DNA of 64,000 bases from Prevotella sp. UBA3675 (GTDB lineage Bacteria; Bacteroidota; Bacteroidia; Bacteroidales; Bacteroidaceae). This document shows positions 61,978-64,000 of the stretch, one piece after another. The stretch spans positions 35,500 to 99,499 of the forward strand of contig DFJI01000039.1 of assembly GCA_002372235.1 (NCBI GenBank). Direction: 5' to 3'. The stretch's first letter is position 1. Every line of letters begins with the position of its first letter. A model generated the notes under the pieces. That model was not told the DNA's origin, made no database searches, and worked only from the letters and a program-made list of their open reading frames with translations. Position numbers and translations under genes: made by a program.

Positions 61978-62787
61978 TTACCGCTTGTCACCGACAAGAA
62001 CTTTCTTCCCGTCCTTGATATAAATTCCGTGTGATGGTTCACCTGTGAGTCGGCGTCCCTGAAGGTCATAGAAATTAGGGACAAGGAATCGGGGAGACAC
62101 CTTACTCCTACCTATAGAAGTGGGTTCAGCAAACCACTCTATTTGATAGACGTATTTGTCACCTTCCATACACGATTCGACATAGCCGTTATTTAACTCG
62201 CTGTACAATTCTTTAGCAAAAGGATTCCCGTACACACTGCCTACCCCTTCTATCCAAAAACCGAGCGGATGTGTTTGCAACACTTCATCGCCGGAAACTT
62301 CGTAAAGAGGATATTCCCATACTATTGACGGATCGTATTGGTAAGTGTTCAGACCATGTCCACCAAGTCTGGCAAACGTACAGCTATGCCGTGTGACATT
62401 TACCACTTCATTCTGCCTACTAAAGTCATAGAGTAGTATTTCCTCGTTGTCATCAAGCTCTACGAGATAGACGAGATCAGAACCTTCCCGGACTGCACAA
62501 TAGTACTGTTCCTCCGTCGCCATCAACTTTTCATCGAGACAATATACTTTCTTATAGGTTTTCCCATTTATCAATGTGTCGCCACTCATAGTGAATACAA
62601 GTGTCTTCTGGACATGCCCTGCATTAGAATCATCCGTAACAAAGCGCCACTTTTTCCCTTCTTTGACAAATGGCACATATTGGTGTGGCATGTCTTGTGC
62701 CATACAAGGCTTTGTGCTAACCACACTTAAAAAGAGAATGATCCCACTAATTATTCCCATTGCAAAAAATACTTTTCTACTTACCAT
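61978..62787 (-). CDS. secreted paralogous protein with GIYIKDGKK tail (copy B)
   Basis: A 269-aa exported protein with a signal peptide and a lipoprotein-like or cleavable segment ending near SVVSTKPCMAQ. The body has the family segments VPFVKEGKKWRFV, LLYDFS, FWIEGVGSVYGNP. The tail YDLQGRRLTGEPSHGIYIKDG matches copies A and C. Function unknown. It begins 24 bp after the decayed small gene. Confidence 0.75.
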   Translation of the reverse strand: MVSRKVFFAMGIISGIILFLSVVSTKPCMAQDMPHQYVPFVKEGKKWRFVTDDSNAGHVQKTLVFTMSGDTLINGKTYKKVYCLDEKLMATEEQYYCAVREGSDLVYLVELDDNEEILLYDFSRQNEVVNVTRHSCTFARLGGHGLNTYQYDPSIVWEYPLYEVSGDEVLQTHPLGFWIEGVGSVYGNPFAKELYSELNNGYVESCMEGDKYVYQIEWFAEPTSIGRSKVSPRFLVPNFYDLQGRRLTGEPSHGIYIKDGKKVLVGDKR

Positions 62788-62811
62788 ATATTCAAATCGT
62801 TAAAATTAATC

Positions 62812-62946
62812 CTACTCATTTGTTATAAAGAATTCAGTACCTTTCCGCACCTCGAAATCTCGACTAATTATAGCTTCCTGATGAGACTTAATAACAATAT
62901 TTCCACTATCAACTACAACTGGTCCTTGATTAACTTTTGAAGTCAC
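62812..62946 (-). pseudogene. 5'-truncated remnant of a small secreted gene
   Basis: The minus strand encodes 44 residues including QGPVVVDSGNIVIKSHQEAI, REFEV-like DFEVRKGTEFFITNE and a TAG at 62812-62814. This is the same layout as the mature part of the 78-aa gene at 61711 (GP..., beta coils, xVRKGxE/VPVGAE). There is no ATG or signal peptide, and an in-frame TAA lies four codons upstream of the GTG at 62946. Confidence 0.5.
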
Positions 62947-63031
62947 ATTTGATCCAAATTAGTTCTTATGTACAATTTATTGGACACAGCATCATATTCA
63001 AATGGACAGACGTGAAAAGTAAGTGACATCA

Positions 63032-63964
63032 TCACCTCTTCGTCACAGCATACTTCTTTCCGTCCTTGATATAGATACCACGCTTGGGAGTGCCTTGAAT
63101 CTGACGACCCTGAAGGTCGTAAATGCAGCTCTTAGACGAATGAGTGGCGCAGATGGACGATGAAACACCCAACGTGGCACGGTCAACGATAGAAATGCCA
63201 CAATCCTTCACATAATTATAATAGACATAGTCATCTACGTTTCGATAGCATGCTGACAAATAAGTATAGCGAGAGGCGTACTGCGATTCCGGATTCAAGT
63301 AATCAATCAGCATGCCATTAGAATTGATGCATCCAATACCCTCAATCAACACCAACCCATTGTTCAACGTCAGCCGCCGGAGTGGAACACCTGGCTTCCC
63401 ACTAATCTCAATGGTATCTTTCTTCACCACAAATATGTCTTCATGACCATCCACGTGGCGATAGCTGTCGCCCACCTCCATCGTATAGTCATAGAGAATC
63501 AGTTCTGTGTTGTCGGCTGTTAGGTTGTAGGGAAGGTAGTTGGGATCTCCATGCGAGAAAAGTGGGAATCTGTAATCATCATAAATTAGATGACAAGACT
63601 GATAGAACCTAAAATCTTCGTAATCAGTAAGCACTCGCCCATTCTCGAAACGAATGCCAATGGAATATTTCCACCGATCTGCAGGGATGACTTCACTCTG
63701 TATCCTCTGTGTAGCTGTCGGTATTGGCAAAGGATGCTGATAAAGAAGATTATATTCTTTTCCGTTAATAGTACGAACTGATCCCCCTAAGAAACGAAAA
63801 AAATAAGCATTTCCTTCATCATACTTCCCAATGACGGAATCGCCCTGAAGGTGCCAGTCATCAAAAAAATCATATTGCCACTCGTCACCACATGGCTGTG
63901 ACCAAACATTCACTACTCCCATTTGAATAAACAGGGAAACAAACAAGTATCTTACCTTCTTCAT
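63032..63964 (-). CDS. secreted paralogous protein with GIYIKDGKKY tail (copy C)
   Basis: A 310-aa exported protein with a signal peptide (MKKVRYLFVSLFIQMGVVNVWSQ). The body shares LILYDYTMEVGD, TIEISGKPGVPLRRL and VLIEGIGCINSNG with copies A and B. The tail IYDLQGRQIQGTPKRGIYI is a probable T9SS sorting signal. The start lies 36 bp before the window end, so its promoter may be cut off. Function unknown. Confidence 0.75.
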   Translation of the reverse strand: MKKVRYLFVSLFIQMGVVNVWSQPCGDEWQYDFFDDWHLQGDSVIGKYDEGNAYFFRFLGGSVRTINGKEYNLLYQHPLPIPTATQRIQSEVIPADRWKYSIGIRFENGRVLTDYEDFRFYQSCHLIYDDYRFPLFSHGDPNYLPYNLTADNTELILYDYTMEVGDSYRHVDGHEDIFVVKKDTIEISGKPGVPLRRLTLNNGLVLIEGIGCINSNGMLIDYLNPESQYASRYTYLSACYRNVDDYVYYNYVKDCGISIVDRATLGVSSSICATHSSKSCIYDLQGRQIQGTPKRGIYIKDGKKYAVTKR

Positions 63965-64000
63965 AGTTTTTCCGTTTTTTTTAGAAGATTACCATTTCTT

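Overview
The window comes from a Bacteroidota chromosome, most likely a Prevotella/Segatella-type member of the Prevotellaceae. Several things point there. The -7 promoter box TAnnTTTG lies upstream of many genes on both strands, and Shine-Dalgarno sites are mostly absent. There is a type IX secretion (T9SS) accessory lipoprotein of the PorE type, plus secreted proteins ending in a DLQGR...GIYIKDGKK-like tail. A C10 (SpeB/interpain-like) cysteine protease carries BspA-type leucine-rich repeats. The gene order purH-mreBCD-mrdA-rodA is also as in this phylum. I see no rRNA, tRNA, CRISPR array, intact IS element or prophage. All family assignments rest on motif recognition, not on a database search.

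Layout. 1-8.2 kb: a zinc-knuckle/dual-specificity-phosphatase-like protein, miaA, then a co-directional four-gene unit. The unit is a secreted (alpha/alpha)6 glycosidase-like protein, an AmgK-like sugar kinase fused to a RapZ C-terminal domain, a secreted SGNH/sialate-esterase-like protein and a MurU-like nucleotidyltransferase. It looks like a cell-wall amino-sugar salvage pathway. 8.25-15.15 kb: an AT-rich accessory island, all on the minus strand: HTH regulator, AbiH-family protein, a WG-repeat protein fused to a DEDDh exonuclease, a 104-110 aa orphan protein and a DUF1016/PDDEXK nuclease. It is bracketed by two direct copies of a 120-bp intergenic repeat that carries a promoter. This is the best candidate for an undescribed (anti-phage) system here. 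15.2-24.2 kb: guaA, the 1564-aa C10 protease and the PorE-like lipoprotein.

24.2-36.4 kb: a PspC-domain protein, an RsmF-like RNA methyltransferase with low-complexity in-frame insertions, thyA, folA and a DASS transporter. A probable metal-acquisition operon follows (HMA protein, TonB-dependent receptor, DUF4876-like lipoprotein, DUF6850-like barrel, FMN-binding protein). 36.5-42.9 kb: a purH that holds only the IMP cyclohydrolase half, then the rod-shape operon mreB-mreC-mreD-mrdA-rodA. 42.9-51.5 kb: two minus-strand operons, metF-holB-ricT-gldH and SPOR lipoprotein-ruvX-def-TPR protein-EcsC-like protein. 51.7-58 kb: a small YtxH/holin-like envelope-stress operon, then DUF4348-murB-MBL hydrolase-GH31. 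58.2-60.5 kb: a P-loop NTPase/CYTH (TTD14-like) protein and a glycosyltransferase. 60.9-64 kb: three paralogous secreted proteins alternating with small genes, one of them decayed.

Two intergenic regions (about 16.87-17.14 kb and 60.49-60.89 kb) each pair a degenerate array of exactly 22-bp phase with ATCTGCTCC/GGAGCAGAT hairpin elements. No annotated gene explains this structure.
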